64,000 nt of DNA from Aureococcus anophagefferens (taxonomy: Eukaryota > Sar > Pelagophyceae > Pelagomonadales > Pelagomonadaceae). The position numbers and the translations under genes are program-made. Positions 19,077 through 28,193 of the stretch are shown here, one piece after another. The stretch spans positions 2,196,196-2,260,195 of the forward strand of contig NW_008705564.1 in assembly GCF_000186865.1 (NCBI RefSeq), written 5' to 3'. Each line of letters begins with the position of its first letter. Within the stretch, counting starts at the first letter, position 1. A model generated the notes under the pieces. It had not been told where the DNA came from. It ran no database searches and saw nothing but the letters and a program-made list of their open reading frames with translations.

Positions 19077-20345
19077 TTACGACACCCCCCGCGCAGCGGC
19101 GACGATGCGCTCCGACGCGAGGCGCGCGCCGGCGAGGTTCCGCGCGGACGGCCCGAGCTCGAGCTCCGCGAGCGCGCCGGCGACGTAGAGCGCGCCCGAC
19201 CCGCGGTCGTGCCAGCGGAGCTTCGCGTCCGGGACGGGGTAGCCGCAGGGCGCGAGCGCCGCGCCGAGGCCGCGGGCGGCGGCGTCGACGAGCGGCCGCG
19301 CCGGCGGCCCGGCGCCGAAGCCCGTCGCGAGGACGACGCGTTCCGCTGCGACGGCGGCGCCCGTCGTCAGCTCGAGGACGACGCCGCCCGCCGCGTCGCG
19401 CAGCGCCGCGACGTCCGCCTCGTGCCAGCGGACGTCGCCGGACGCGATCGCGTACTTGAGCCCGCGCCGGCCGCGGCTCGCGGCCGCGGGCACCGTGCCG
19501 CTGCGCCGCTCCCGCCGGACGACGCGCCGCCGCTCGGCGACGTCGGCGATGCCGGCGAAGCTCACCTGGCGGTCCGTGGGCCCCTTGCCCATGAGCCGCC
19601 GCGCGGCGGCCGTGGCCATCCAGTCCTGGTGCGTGTCGAACTGCTGCTCGCGCAGGCCGTGGCGGCAGACGACGTCGACGCGCCCGCCGAGCCGCAGGGC
19701 CAGGTGCGCGGCCGAGAGGCCGCCGCCGACGACGGCGACGCGGCCGCCGCCGAGCGCGAAGCCGTCGTCGAAGACGTGCGAGACCGCCGCGGAGCCTCGG
19801 GCCCAGGCCGGGTACGCCGGCGCGCCGCCGCCGACCGCGAGCACGACGTTCGCCGCGCGCAGGGTCTCGTCGCCGCCGGCGCGCCGCACGGTGACCGCGT
19901 AGGCGTCGCCGGCGTCGGCGACGGCCACGACTTCGCCGCGGCGGTGCGCCGCGGCGAGGCCGTGCGCGTCCACCAGAAAGTCGCAGTGGTCGTTGAAGAC
20001 GTCGAGGCGCGGCCGCGCGTAGTCCGGCGCGAAGGGCGGCTCGCGCTTATCGATTCGAGGCGCGTGGGCTTCCGCGTGGCGCAGGAGCTCGCGCTCGCCG
20101 TCGCCGAGGTGCAGCGACGCCGGCGACCGCAGGTAGCGCATGCCCGTGTTTTCGGCGCGCGTCTTCCACTTGCGCAGCAGCGCGTCCTCGTCGTCGACGA
20201 TGCAGACGTCGTCGAGGGCCAGGCCGTCGACCTCGCGCAGGAGCCGGCCGGCGACGTGCACGCCCTGCGGGCCGCCGCCGACGACGAGCCACTGGAAGGA
20301 CGCTGTGGTCGCGAGGAGGCTCGAGAGGAGCAGGGCGCGCGCCAT
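19077..20345 (-). CDS. FAD/NAD(P)-dependent oxidoreductase (flavin monooxygenase-like)
   Basis: 422 aa. After a short hydrophobic leader (MARALLLSSLLATTASF) comes an FAD-binding Rossmann motif VVGGGPQGVHVAGRL. A second dinucleotide-binding motif VAVVGGGLSAAHLALRL and an ATGFG motif (LATGFGAGP) follow, the arrangement of two-dinucleotide-binding flavoproteins such as N-hydroxylating monooxygenases and related enzymes. Substrate unknown. Divergent from the PQ-loop gene with only 84 bp between start codons. Confidence 0.82.
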   Translation of the reverse strand: MARALLLSSLLATTASFQWLVVGGGPQGVHVAGRLLREVDGLALDDVCIVDDEDALLRKWKTRAENTGMRYLRSPASLHLGDGERELLRHAEAHAPRIDKREPPFAPDYARPRLDVFNDHCDFLVDAHGLAAAHRRGEVVAVADAGDAYAVTVRRAGGDETLRAANVVLAVGGGAPAYPAWARGSAAVSHVFDDGFALGGGRVAVVGGGLSAAHLALRLGGRVDVVCRHGLREQQFDTHQDWMATAAARRLMGKGPTDRQVSFAGIADVAERRRVVRRERRSGTVPAAASRGRRGLKYAIASGDVRWHEADVAALRDAAGGVVLELTTGAAVAAERVVLATGFGAGPPARPLVDAAARGLGAALAPCGYPVPDAKLRWHDRGSGALYVAGALAELELGPSARNLAGARLASERIVAAARGVS

Positions 20346-20429
20346 GTGCGGCTACGGCTTCAAACTCGGAGGGCTAGTGCGGCCATCGTCGTAGCACGCG
20401 CACTCAACATCGATTCGTTGTTGCCTTCA

Positions 20430-21477
20430 ATGATGCCTCGGAAACGCTGCCCGATTGCGATGTCGAGCGTCGCGTGCGTCGACGCGGACACGGACGTGGG
20501 CACGGCGGGTATCGTCGTGGGCGTCCTGCTCGTCGTGGGGACCATCCTGACGCCGCTGCCGCAGTTCGCCAAGATTCTGCGGCATAACTCAGCAGAGGGC
20601 GTGAGCCTGCCGACGCTGTCGTTCATCGTCGCCTACCAGGCGGCGTGCGCGGCCGGCATCGTCCAGCGTCCTGCGGCTTCGAGAGCTTTTTGACCGGGAC
20701 GACGTCCTGCGGCCGCGACGATTTTCGAGAGCTTTTGACCGGGACAACGAAGGACCATCGTCGCGTTCGGTAGGCATCGTCGTCGTCAAGTTCCGCATCA
20801 TGCGCGCGTGCGCCTCGGTCGCGTGCCTCGCGCAGCTCCTCGACCTCGCGCAGCAGCTCGCCTGCTGCTTCGCGTACGCCGCCCTCGTCCGCGTCGTCGC
20901 GGCGCTCGAGCGGGACCGCGCGAAGCGGCGCGGCGCCGCGGCGTCCGTCGCGTTCGCCGCCGCCGCGCTCGCCGCGGCGGTCGCCGTGTCCCTCGGCGGC
21001 GCGTGCCGGAGCGTCGCGCTCTACATGGGCGGCGCGATGTCGCTGCTGAGCTCGCTGTGCGTCGTCGTCGCCTACGTGCCGCAGCTCGCCGAGACGTGGC
21101 GCCGCGGGAACAGCGGCGCGCTGTCCTACGCGACGTACAACCTGAGCATCGTCGGCTGCGGGATCATCTTCGCGAACGACTGCTTCCTGGACCGGGACCC
21201 CTGGCCCGCGTGGCTCCCGAGCGCCGTCGCGGGCCTCGTCCAGCTCGCGATCGTCGGCGTCGCCGCATTCCTCGACGCGCGGGGGCGGGGGGGAGGCCGC
21301 GCCGCCGGTCGCGCCCCCGCCGCGGAGGGCGCGCGACGACGGCGCGTGCTAGCGAGTTACCCGCCGTCGTCGTCCTCGGCGTCCCGGGTCTTCGCCGGGT
21401 GGAGGTCGCGCCAGAAGTTGAGGATCACGGACGGCCCGAGCGACGCGACCGCGTGCCACCAGCCCGCGGGCACGTAG
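20430..21477 (+). CDS. PQ-loop repeat membrane protein (MPDU1/cystinosin/SWEET-like fold)
   Basis: Exons are 20430-20655 and 20774-21477 (309 aa), split by a family-E introner. Two PQ-loop units are visible: PLPQFAKILRHNSAEGVSLPT near the N-terminus and YVPQLAETWRRGNSGALSYAT in the second half, with about seven transmembrane helices. Single PQ-loop pairs of this sort are typical of MPDU1 and small organelle transporters. The last 40 or so residues are low-complexity and overlap the 3' end of the convergent JmjC gene by 121 bp, so the true end may be earlier through another intron. Confidence 0.8.
20664..20773 (+). mobile_element. Introner family E (E1), intron with internal duplication
   Basis: TSD GCATCGTC (20656-20663 and 20774-20781). 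The intron is 20656-20773 (118 nt), GC-AG, ending CGGTAG. The interior contains about 40 bp twice (TCCTGCGGC...CGAGAGCTTTT...GACCGGGAC), which explains its excess length over the 80-bp copies. Splicing joins ...CAAG-IVVVKFR.... Confidence 0.88.
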
Positions 21478-24060
21478 AGCGCGTCGCCCGCGCCTACGAC
21501 GACGTCGAGGCAGTCGCACCGCAGGCCCGGGTCGGCGAGGAAGGCGTCGGAGAAGGGGTGGGCGTCGAGGCCCGCGACGGTGAAGAGCGGCGCGTTCGCC
21601 GGCTGTAGGTTCCGCGCGCACCGCGGCCTGGGCAGCACAAGAGTGATTCAACGTCGCTTCAAAGTGGGTGTTCCGCGCGCGTGCGTTCCGGAAAAAGCAT
21701 CTACGCTTCGAGACCGTTCCGAGAGATGATCGCTCGTCCAAAAATCAGCCAAAACGAGTGGAAAACGGCCGAGATATGAGCCTTTGAAGTTGGGAATTTC
21801 GCTCTCTTTTGCTGCCCTGACCGCGGCGGGAAGAGCCGGAGCCGCTTGGACCCGGCGAGCACGAGGAGCACGTTCTCGAGGGGGTCGACGTGGGCGCCCG
21901 TGACGGCGCCGCCCGGGGCGACGTAGGCGAAGAGCCCCCGCGCGTGCGGCGCGCCGAAGCACGCCGCGGCCGCGTCGACGAACGCGGGTTCGCCCCGGTC
22001 CTGCGCCTTGCCTGCGCGAACATCTTCCATGTGAGCGACGGTTTCGACGCGACCTCTTCGGCCGTGCCTCGAGGACTCGAGGAGAGCCATCGATGCGTCC
22101 AAAAATCAGCCGAATCGACTCGGCCTCGAGAGGTTCGAAGTTCGGTCGGGACCCCGGCGGTCGGTTTCCGCGCCGCGCGTCGCGGAGCACGGCCCGCACG
22201 TCGTCGTCGAGCTCCGGCAGGTGGTCCGCGAGGGGGATCTTCGCCGCGTAGAAGGCCGCGGCCTCGCCCGCGGCGTCCGCGCGGCGCCGCTCCGCGAGCG
22301 CGGCCGCGAGCGGCGCGCGCGCCGTCGCCGAGCTCGCGAAGACCTGGGCGGGAAAAGAGTGATGCAACGTCGCTTCAACGTGAGTGTTCCGCGCGCGCGC
22401 GTTCCGGGGAAAGCATCCACGCTTCGAGGCCGTTCCAAGGGATGATCGCTCGTCCAAAAGTCAGCCAAAACGAGTGGAAAACGGCCGAGATAGGAAGTTG
22501 GAAATTTCGCTCTCTTTTCCCGCCCCGGCGAAGACGCGGCCCGCGGCGGCCCCGCCGCCGTCGACGTAGGCGCCCCGCACGCCGACGGCCCGGTGGCCGC
22601 AGCGTTTCGCGAGGTAGGCGTCGTCGCCGAGGTCGGCCCACTGGACGCCACTATCGAAACGATGTTCGACGTCCGCGGCTCCGCAGACGACGCAGGGCTC
22701 GTGGCGCCGGACGAACCCCCGGAACGCGGCGAGGTCCCGCGCGTCGACGGCGCCGACGCCGCGCCCGGCGAAGTCGCGGTGGCGCCCCCAGAGCCGCGGC
22801 GGCAGGCCCCGGGCCGCCAGGTTCGCGTGGCACCTGTGTGGAAATCAACCGCTGGTTTGGGGGGTCCCCGCCAAACTTCAGAACTCTCTATCTCAATCAC
22901 ATCGAAGTCGATTCGGCTGATTTTTGGACGGATCGATTGCTCTCGTCGAGTTCTCGAAGCACAGCGAAAGAGTCTTGTCCAAATCGTTCGATGACGCGCA
23001 CATTGAAGTCTGGTTGAATATTTGATTTCCACACAGCGTGGCACCGGAGCACTCGGAGCTCGACGCCGGCGTCCGCGAGAGCCCGGAGCGCGGCCCTCGC
23101 GCGCGGCGACGCGACGCGCCGCGCGGCGGCGTCGCCGGCGCGCTTCGCCAGGGCCGCCTCGCAGCGCGCGACGCCGTTGCGCGTCGCGACGGCGCCGCAG
23201 GTCTGGCGCCAGAGCGGCGACGCCGCGACGTACGAATGGATGGCCTCGGACCGCGGCGCGAGATCCGCGAAGCGCACCCAGCCGGCCACGGGCGCCTCGA
23301 CGCGCGCCCAGTCCGGGCCGTCCCAGGCCGTCGCCGTGACGCGCTTGTGCCGCGGCAGCGCGCCCGCGGCGACGCCGCGCGGCGACGCGAAGACGACGGC
23401 CTCGTCCGCCGCGACGACGTACGCGCCGCCGCCGGGCGCGGGCGGGGGCGTCGCGTAGTGCAACTCCGGCGACGCGCCGTCCTCGAAGAGGTGTTCGATG
23501 GCCCGGGCGACGCCCTCGGCGACGGCGTCCAGCGCGCCGCCGTCGGCCGCGAGCCACGCGGCACCGGGGAACCGCCGCGCGGCCGCGGCGGCGAGCCGCG
23601 CGACGGCGTCCGCGGCCAACAAACCGCCGTCGAAGCGCGCCGCGGACCGCCGCAGGCGCGGCACGTAGGCCTCGAGGAGCGGCTCCAGGAGCGCGGACGC
23701 GCCGCCGCCCTCGGCGAGCGCCGCGAGCGCGGCCGCGACGCTGCGGACGCGCCGCGCGCCGTCGGCCGCGTTCGCCGGCACGCGGCCGCACTGGGCCCGG
23801 GCGAAGGGCTCGACGATGGCCGCGAGGTCGTCGCCGAGGGCCGGTGTTTCCGCGATGGCGCCGAGCGCCGCGGCGGCGGCGCGCTCCAGGGCCGGCTCGG
23901 GCCGCCGCAGGGCCGTCAGGAGCGTCGCCGTCGCCGTCGCGAGGGACGCCCGGTCGACGCGCGGCGCCTCGCGGGCCCAGAACGCCACGGCGGCGAGCGC
24001 GTCCGCCTCGTCGCCGTCGCGCACGGCGGCCATGCAGGCCCTCCACCGCGACTTGTCCAT
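21357..24060 (-). CDS. JmjC/cupin_8 2OG-Fe(II) oxygenase (JMJD7-like) with long N-terminal extension
   Basis: Five exons: 24060-23045, 22833-22536, 22343-22184, 22011-21828 and 21627-21357 (642 aa). All four introns are introners (B, A, B, A). The N-terminal 330 residues are helical and Ala-rich, with an SH3-like stretch (AVVFASPRG...VTATAWDGPDWARVEAPVAGW); I cannot name this part. The rest is a cupin-like JmjC domain, readable only after splicing: Fe(II) ligands in AHVD (about residue 532) and GWWH (about 609), with VLLVLAGSKRLRLFPP and LNFW as in JMJD7/FIH-type hydroxylases. Hydroxylase activity is inferred. The first ATG was chosen; upstream codons in frame are non-ATG. Confidence 0.85.
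21628..21819 (-). mobile_element. Introner family A (A5), intron 4 of JmjC gene
   Basis: TSD ACCGCGGC on the plus strand (21620-21627 and 21820-21827). On the host strand the intron begins GCCGCGGT and ends GCTGCCCAG (200 nt, GC-AG). The TIR reads GGGCAGCACAAG, a variant of the family consensus. Confidence 0.94.
22012..22175 (-). mobile_element. Introner family B, diverged (B5), intron 3 of JmjC gene
   Basis: The core (TCGGCTGATTTTTGGACG on the host strand) and overall order match family B, but the ends have drifted (CGGCGCGGAAACC...GATGTTCGCGCAG). Flanking octamers CGCCTTGC (22004-22011) and CGCGTCGC (22176-22183) agree at six of eight positions. The intron is 22183 to 22012 (172 nt), GC-AG; splicing yields AVLR-KAQDRG in frame. 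It looks like the oldest copy in this gene. Confidence 0.82.
22344..22527 (-). mobile_element. Introner family A (A6), intron 2 of JmjC gene
   Basis: TSD GCGAAGAC (22336-22343 and 22528-22535). The host-strand intron begins GTCTTCGC-CGGGGCGGG and ends CCCGCCCAG (192 nt). It is the only family-A copy here with a GT donor, and its TIR has GGGCGGG rather than GGGCAGG. Confidence 0.93.
22834..23036 (-). mobile_element. Introner family B (B2), intron 1 of JmjC gene
   Basis: TSD CGTGGCAC (22826-22833 and 23037-23044). TIRs CTGTGTGGAAATCAA and TTTGATTTCCACACAG are essentially perfect. The host-strand intron runs 23044 to 22834 (211 nt), GT-AG; splicing gives VLRCHA-NLAARG. Confidence 0.95.
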
Positions 24061-24132
24061 CTCGTCGTGGCCACCTGGGCTGCTATCGGGCTGCTCGAGC
24101 AGGTTCCTCAAAGTTGCAGGCGTCTAGACGGG

Positions 24133-25407
24133 ATGCGTCGAACTCGGTGGCTCGGTTTGGCCTTCGTCGCGGAGGTCGCGGGCTGGGGCGGCCTCCGGCG
24201 GCCGACGATGCGTCCGACTTTAGTTGGACTGGCCTTCGTCGCGGAGGTCGCGGGCTGGGGCGGCCTCCGGCGGCCGCCGCGCGCCGGGGTGCGCGCGCCG
24301 CGCGCCTGGGTCGTGCGGCGCCTCGCGCTCGCCGACGCGTTCGACGACGAGCTGCCGCTCGAGCCCGTCAAGTGGGAGGCCGCGGCGCGCTACCGGTGCG
24401 AGGAGCTGCGGCGGTCCATCGCCGCGCAGCGCGTGGAGCTCGAGGGCCTCGAGCGGCGCCTCATCTGCTGCGCGCCGCCGGAGGAGCGGAGCCCCGTCAC
24501 CGCGCGCGACGTCTGGGGCGCGTTCAGCGGCGCGTTCAGGGACAGCTTCAGTGTCTTCCGGCGGCGCTACGACGCGTCGCCGGACCCGACGGCCTTCGTG
24601 ATCAACGAGACGTCGGCGTCGCTGCGCATTTTAGGCCGGGGCATCCTGCTGCCGCCGAAGGAGCGCGACGCGCGGCTGGCGTCGCTCGTCAAGTACAGCC
24701 CGCTGCTCGCGGCGCACGCGCCGGGCATCCTGAGCCGATTAGACAGATTGGAGAACTACGTGCCGGGCATCATGGACGCCATCCTCGACGGCGACCACCT
24801 CGGCGAGATCGAGCCCCACCTCGACGGCATTTTAGACCGCTTCGACGAGATCGAGCCGCACGTGCCCTGGGTGCTCGACAACATCGACGCGCTCGCGCCC
24901 CACGTGGGGGCGCTCATGCGCCACATCGACGAGCTGCTGCTCTACGCCGACGAGGAGAAGCAGTGGGCCGACACGTTCCTGCCGTTCCTGCCCTACTTCA
25001 TCTCGCGGTTGGACGCTTTGGGGCCGCACCTGCCGCTGCTGCGGCCGCACCTGCGGAAGCTCCAGCCCCACTTCGCGACGCTCGTGCCCTGCCTGGACCG
25101 CTGCATCCTGCGGCCGGCGAACTTCGACGTCTCGGCGAACGCGGACGTGCTCCTCTACTACTTCGGCTGGGCGCTGAGGATTCCGCTCTTGGCGAGATGC
25201 CTCGCGGCCTGCCCGGGCGGGCCGCGGCTCATCGCCTTCGCCGCGCGGCGCCTCCCGCGGCGGCCCGTGCGCGGCTACTGCTCCGACGTCCAGTGCTACC
25301 TCTCCTACGAGGTCGGCGCCTACGGCCGCGCCTGGAACGAGCGCTGGGCCCGCGAGTACTACGCCAACCGCGACGAGGAGTTCCGCGGCGCGGGCGCGGC
25401 CATCTGA
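24133..25407 (+). CDS. Helical-repeat protein with LxPHLxxL motifs, unknown function
   Basis: 424 aa if the ATG at 24133 is used; a second in-frame ATG at 24208 follows a duplicated leader (see repeat). From about residue 190 to 330 the sequence repeats a pattern of Leu/Ile and Pro-His (EIEPHLDGILDRF, EIEPHVPWVLDNI, ALAPHVGALMRHI, ALGPHLPLLRPHL). This suggests stacked amphipathic helices, as in several stramenopile proteins I cannot name with certainty. The N-terminus (GLAFVAEVAGWGGLRRP) could be a targeting peptide. Divergent from the JmjC gene with 72 bp between start codons. Confidence 0.72.
   Translation: MRRTRWLGLAFVAEVAGWGGLRRPTMRPTLVGLAFVAEVAGWGGLRRPPRAGVRAPRAWVVRRLALADAFDDELPLEPVKWEAAARYRCEELRRSIAAQRVELEGLERRLICCAPPEERSPVTARDVWGAFSGAFRDSFSVFRRRYDASPDPTAFVINETSASLRILGRGILLPPKERDARLASLVKYSPLLAAHAPGILSRLDRLENYVPGIMDAILDGDHLGEIEPHLDGILDRFDEIEPHVPWVLDNIDALAPHVGALMRHIDELLLYADEEKQWADTFLPFLPYFISRLDALGPHLPLLRPHLRKLQPHFATLVPCLDRCILRPANFDVSANADVLLYYFGWALRIPLLARCLAACPGGPRLIAFAARRLPRRPVRGYCSDVQCYLSYEVGAYGRAWNERWAREYYANRDEEFRGAGAAI
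24158..24275 (+). repeat. Duplicated leader-coding segment
   Basis: About 50 bp encoding GLAFVAEVAGWGGLRRP occurs twice, at about 24158-24206 and 24228-24275, separated by a segment with an ATG. The copies are virtually identical and in the same frame, so either ATG gives the same leader sequence. Confidence 0.9.
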
Positions 25408-25409
25408 AT

Positions 25410-25697
25410 AAACATCGGAGAAACACACACCTCCGTGGAGTTCTGGAGGACTTCTGGAGGTTCAGGCTCGTGTAGCATCAAGGTAAAATTTAGTTCATCA
25501 CAAGACGCCTACGGCTTACTTGCCCCTGCCGGGGGGGCTTGCCTGCGGCGCGGCGAGAGCGCGCCCTTCGGGCGCGCTCGCGCGTGCTGAGCCACTCATT
25601 CCCGTGTCAATGCTTCCCTCTGCACCGCTTGCGCGACGACAGCCATTTAATTTTCGTACGGCGGGGGAACCCCCGCGCACAACTCACGCATATATAT
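25410..25697. other. Intergenic region, tandem orientation
   Basis: About 290 bp between the helical-repeat gene and the oxygenase gene. It contains ordinary AT-richer sequence and, directly before the next start codon, the alternating run ATATATATATG (25690-25700), which could serve as a TATA-like element but also simply precedes the ATG. No other feature seen. Confidence 0.5.
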
Positions 25698-27363
25698 ATG
25701 GATTCAATTGGTAGCCTACTTGCAGCCCAGCCCAGCCAAGAGATGGGGCCTCTCGGGCCCCATGCCTACGGCGTCCTCGGGTTCCAGGCGGAGCGCCGCG
25801 TCGTCGTCCCCTGCGGCGACGCCTTCGCGGCGGCGACGGCGGAGCTGCCGCCGCGGTGCGGGCCCGCGGCGCGGCTCCGGGGGCTGCTCCGGCCCGACGA
25901 GTGCGCCCGCGTGCTCGCCATCGCGCGGCGCCAGCTCAGCTTCAACACGACGCCGGACTCGGTGGACGGCCGGCCCACCTTCGAGGCGCCCGTCTTCGAC
26001 CGCCAGTCGGGCCCGCTGAACCTGCCGCTCTGCCGCGCGCTCGAGGCGGCGCTCGAGACGCGCGCGGCGCCCTTCCTGCGGCGGCCGGCGTCCCGCGGCC
26101 GCGACGATTTTCGAGAGATTTTGACCTTGAAAACTAAGGGAAATCGTCACCGACACATCTGGTAGGCGGCGGCGCTTCGGCCACCGGCGGCTCGCCCTCT
26201 GCTACGCGCTCGTGCGGCGCTACCTGCCCGGCGAGCGCCGCGTGCACCCGGCGCACTTCGACGCGCACGCGGCCGTCACTTTGGTCGTCGCGCTCAACGG
26301 CCGCGGCGACTACGACGGCGGCTACTACGTGCAGCCCACGTCCTCGGCGAAGAGCCGCTGCTTCGTCCGGCTCGACGCGGGCGGCGACGCCGTCTGCCAC
26401 ACCTACAAGCTGCGCCACGGCGTCGCGGTCCGCGGCGGCGCGCGCTACTCGCTCGTGACGTGGTGGAAGCCGTCCGAGGCCGAGTGCGAGGCGGGCACGG
26501 CGACGTGGTACGACCGCGACGCGGCCAAGGGCGACGCCGACGCGTGCTACAACGTCGCCGCGCACAAGATGCGCCTCGCGGGCCGCTACGCGCTCCACGA
26601 GCGCCAGCTCGTCGACGCCGCGCGCGACTGGTACGAGCGCGCGGCCATGCTGGGGTCCTGCGACGCCATGGCGCGCTGCGGCGTCCTCGCGGAGAGCGCC
26701 GGCGACCACGTCGTCGCCTGCCGCTGGTTCAAGCTCGGCGCGAAGCGCGGGTCGGCCCTGGCCATGCGGCGCCTCGCGGCCGCGTTCGCCTCCGGCCGGG
26801 GCGCGCGGCGCGACGTCGCCGCGAGCGCGGAGCTGCTCCGCCGCGCGGCGCGGGACGGCGACGACGCCGAGGCCATGGCGGACCTCGCGTCGCTCCACCA
26901 CGCCATGGGGCGCGAGAAGCTCGCGCGGCGCTGGCTGCGGCGGGCCGCGGACCGGGGCCAGCCGGACGCGGCGTGCGCGATCGCGCGGCGGACGCTCGTC
27001 GCGGACTCTGCGACGGCCGGCGCGCTCGAGGCCGCGGTCGTGGCGCTCCGCAACGCCGCGGCGTCCGGCTCGGCGCGGGCCTTCGTCCTCCTCGGCCGGG
27101 GCCACCTCGGCCTCTGCTCGCCCGCGGCGCGCGCGCACGTGCCGCAGTCGCGGCGGTCGGCCTACGAGTGCTTCGCGCGCGCCGCGAGCCGCGGCAGCCG
27201 CGAGGCCGAGGCCTTCCTCGCGCGCTTCCTCGTCGGCGACGGGCCCCGGCGCGACCGGGACCGCGCGCTCTTCCTCGGGGCGCTTCGGAAGCGGCAGAGC
27301 GACGACGCGCGGCGGCGGCGCCGCGCGGCGCCCCCGCGCCTCCTCCTCCTCGCGGCGGCCTAG
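25698..27363 (+). CDS. 2OG-Fe(II) oxygenase (prolyl-4-hydroxylase-like) fused to Sel1 repeats
   Basis: Exons are 25698-26077 and 26166-27363 (525 aa), split by a family-E introner. The oxygenase domain has the Fe(II) pair AHFDAH and a distal His in LRHGV, with the 2OG-binding Arg in ARYSLVTWW. The second half (about residues 250-500) consists of Sel1/TPR-like repeats, each with an A-x-x-x-G-x-x-x-A core (AMRRLAAAFASGRGARRDVAASAE and similar). The pairing of hydroxylase and Sel1 scaffold implies a protein substrate held by the repeats; this is inference. Splicing restores APFLRRRFGHRRLA. Confidence 0.85.
26086..26165 (+). mobile_element. Introner family E (E2), intron
   Basis: An 80-bp element CGGCGTCCCGCGG...TCTGGTAG with TSD GCGGCGGC (26078-26085 and 26166-26173). 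The intron is 26078-26165 (88 nt), GC-AG. Subterminal inverted segments CGACGATTTTC and GAAATCGTC are visible. Confidence 0.88.
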
Positions 27364-27454
27364 GCGCGGGGACCGTGCGACTTAGGCGGCCCCCGTTCCG
27401 GGAACGAGGGGAGGGGGGGGAGCGCCGCCGTCCTCCTGGAGGGAGCAACGGCCC

Positions 27455-28158
27455 CTAGGAGGGGATCTGCGGCGTGCGGTTCTCGTCGTTGGCGTCGTAC
27501 TCGCCGTCGAGGGACGCGCGGCAGCTCTTCGTCGACGCGCCGATGGCCTCGCGGGCCGCGATCTCCTCGGCGATCTCGACGTCGGAGAAGCGCGAGCCCG
27601 GCGGCGGCGGCGGCTGGTCGGCCTTGGCGGCCGCGGGCGGCGCGGGCGGCGCGTCGGCGGCCGCGGGGGCCCGGGGCGCGGCGACGCGCCAGGGCCGGTC
27701 GTAGTCGCCGCGCTTGCGCTCGGCGTCGGCGTCGTTTGCCGCGGCCGCGCGCGGCGCCAATTGCGCGTTGACCTGCCACGGCTTCGCGTAGTTGCGCTCG
27801 ACGACGTCCCGGAGCGCGCGCGGGTCGCCCGGCGGCCCCGCGTCCGGCGGCGGGAGGCCCCGGTCGCGGCGCACGGCGGCGACGACGGTCATGAGGTCGC
27901 CCATCTTGAGGTCGAGGTCGTCGAGGCCCGCGGCGTCGCCGGGCGGCCGCGGCGGCGCCGGCGGCGGCGCCGCCGCGGCGAGGAGCTCGGGCACGGCGTT
28001 GCGCTGGCGCGCGCGGCGGCTCTCGTACTCGCGCTGGGCCAGGGACAGGGGCGGCGAGCCGTCCGGCGGCGGCAGCGGGTGCGGGTGGTTCGCGCCGATG
28101 GCGACGACGGCCTTGGGCGGCGCGTCGTCGCCGTCGCCCGCGACGACGACGACGGGCC

Positions 28159-28193
<35 letters not shown>

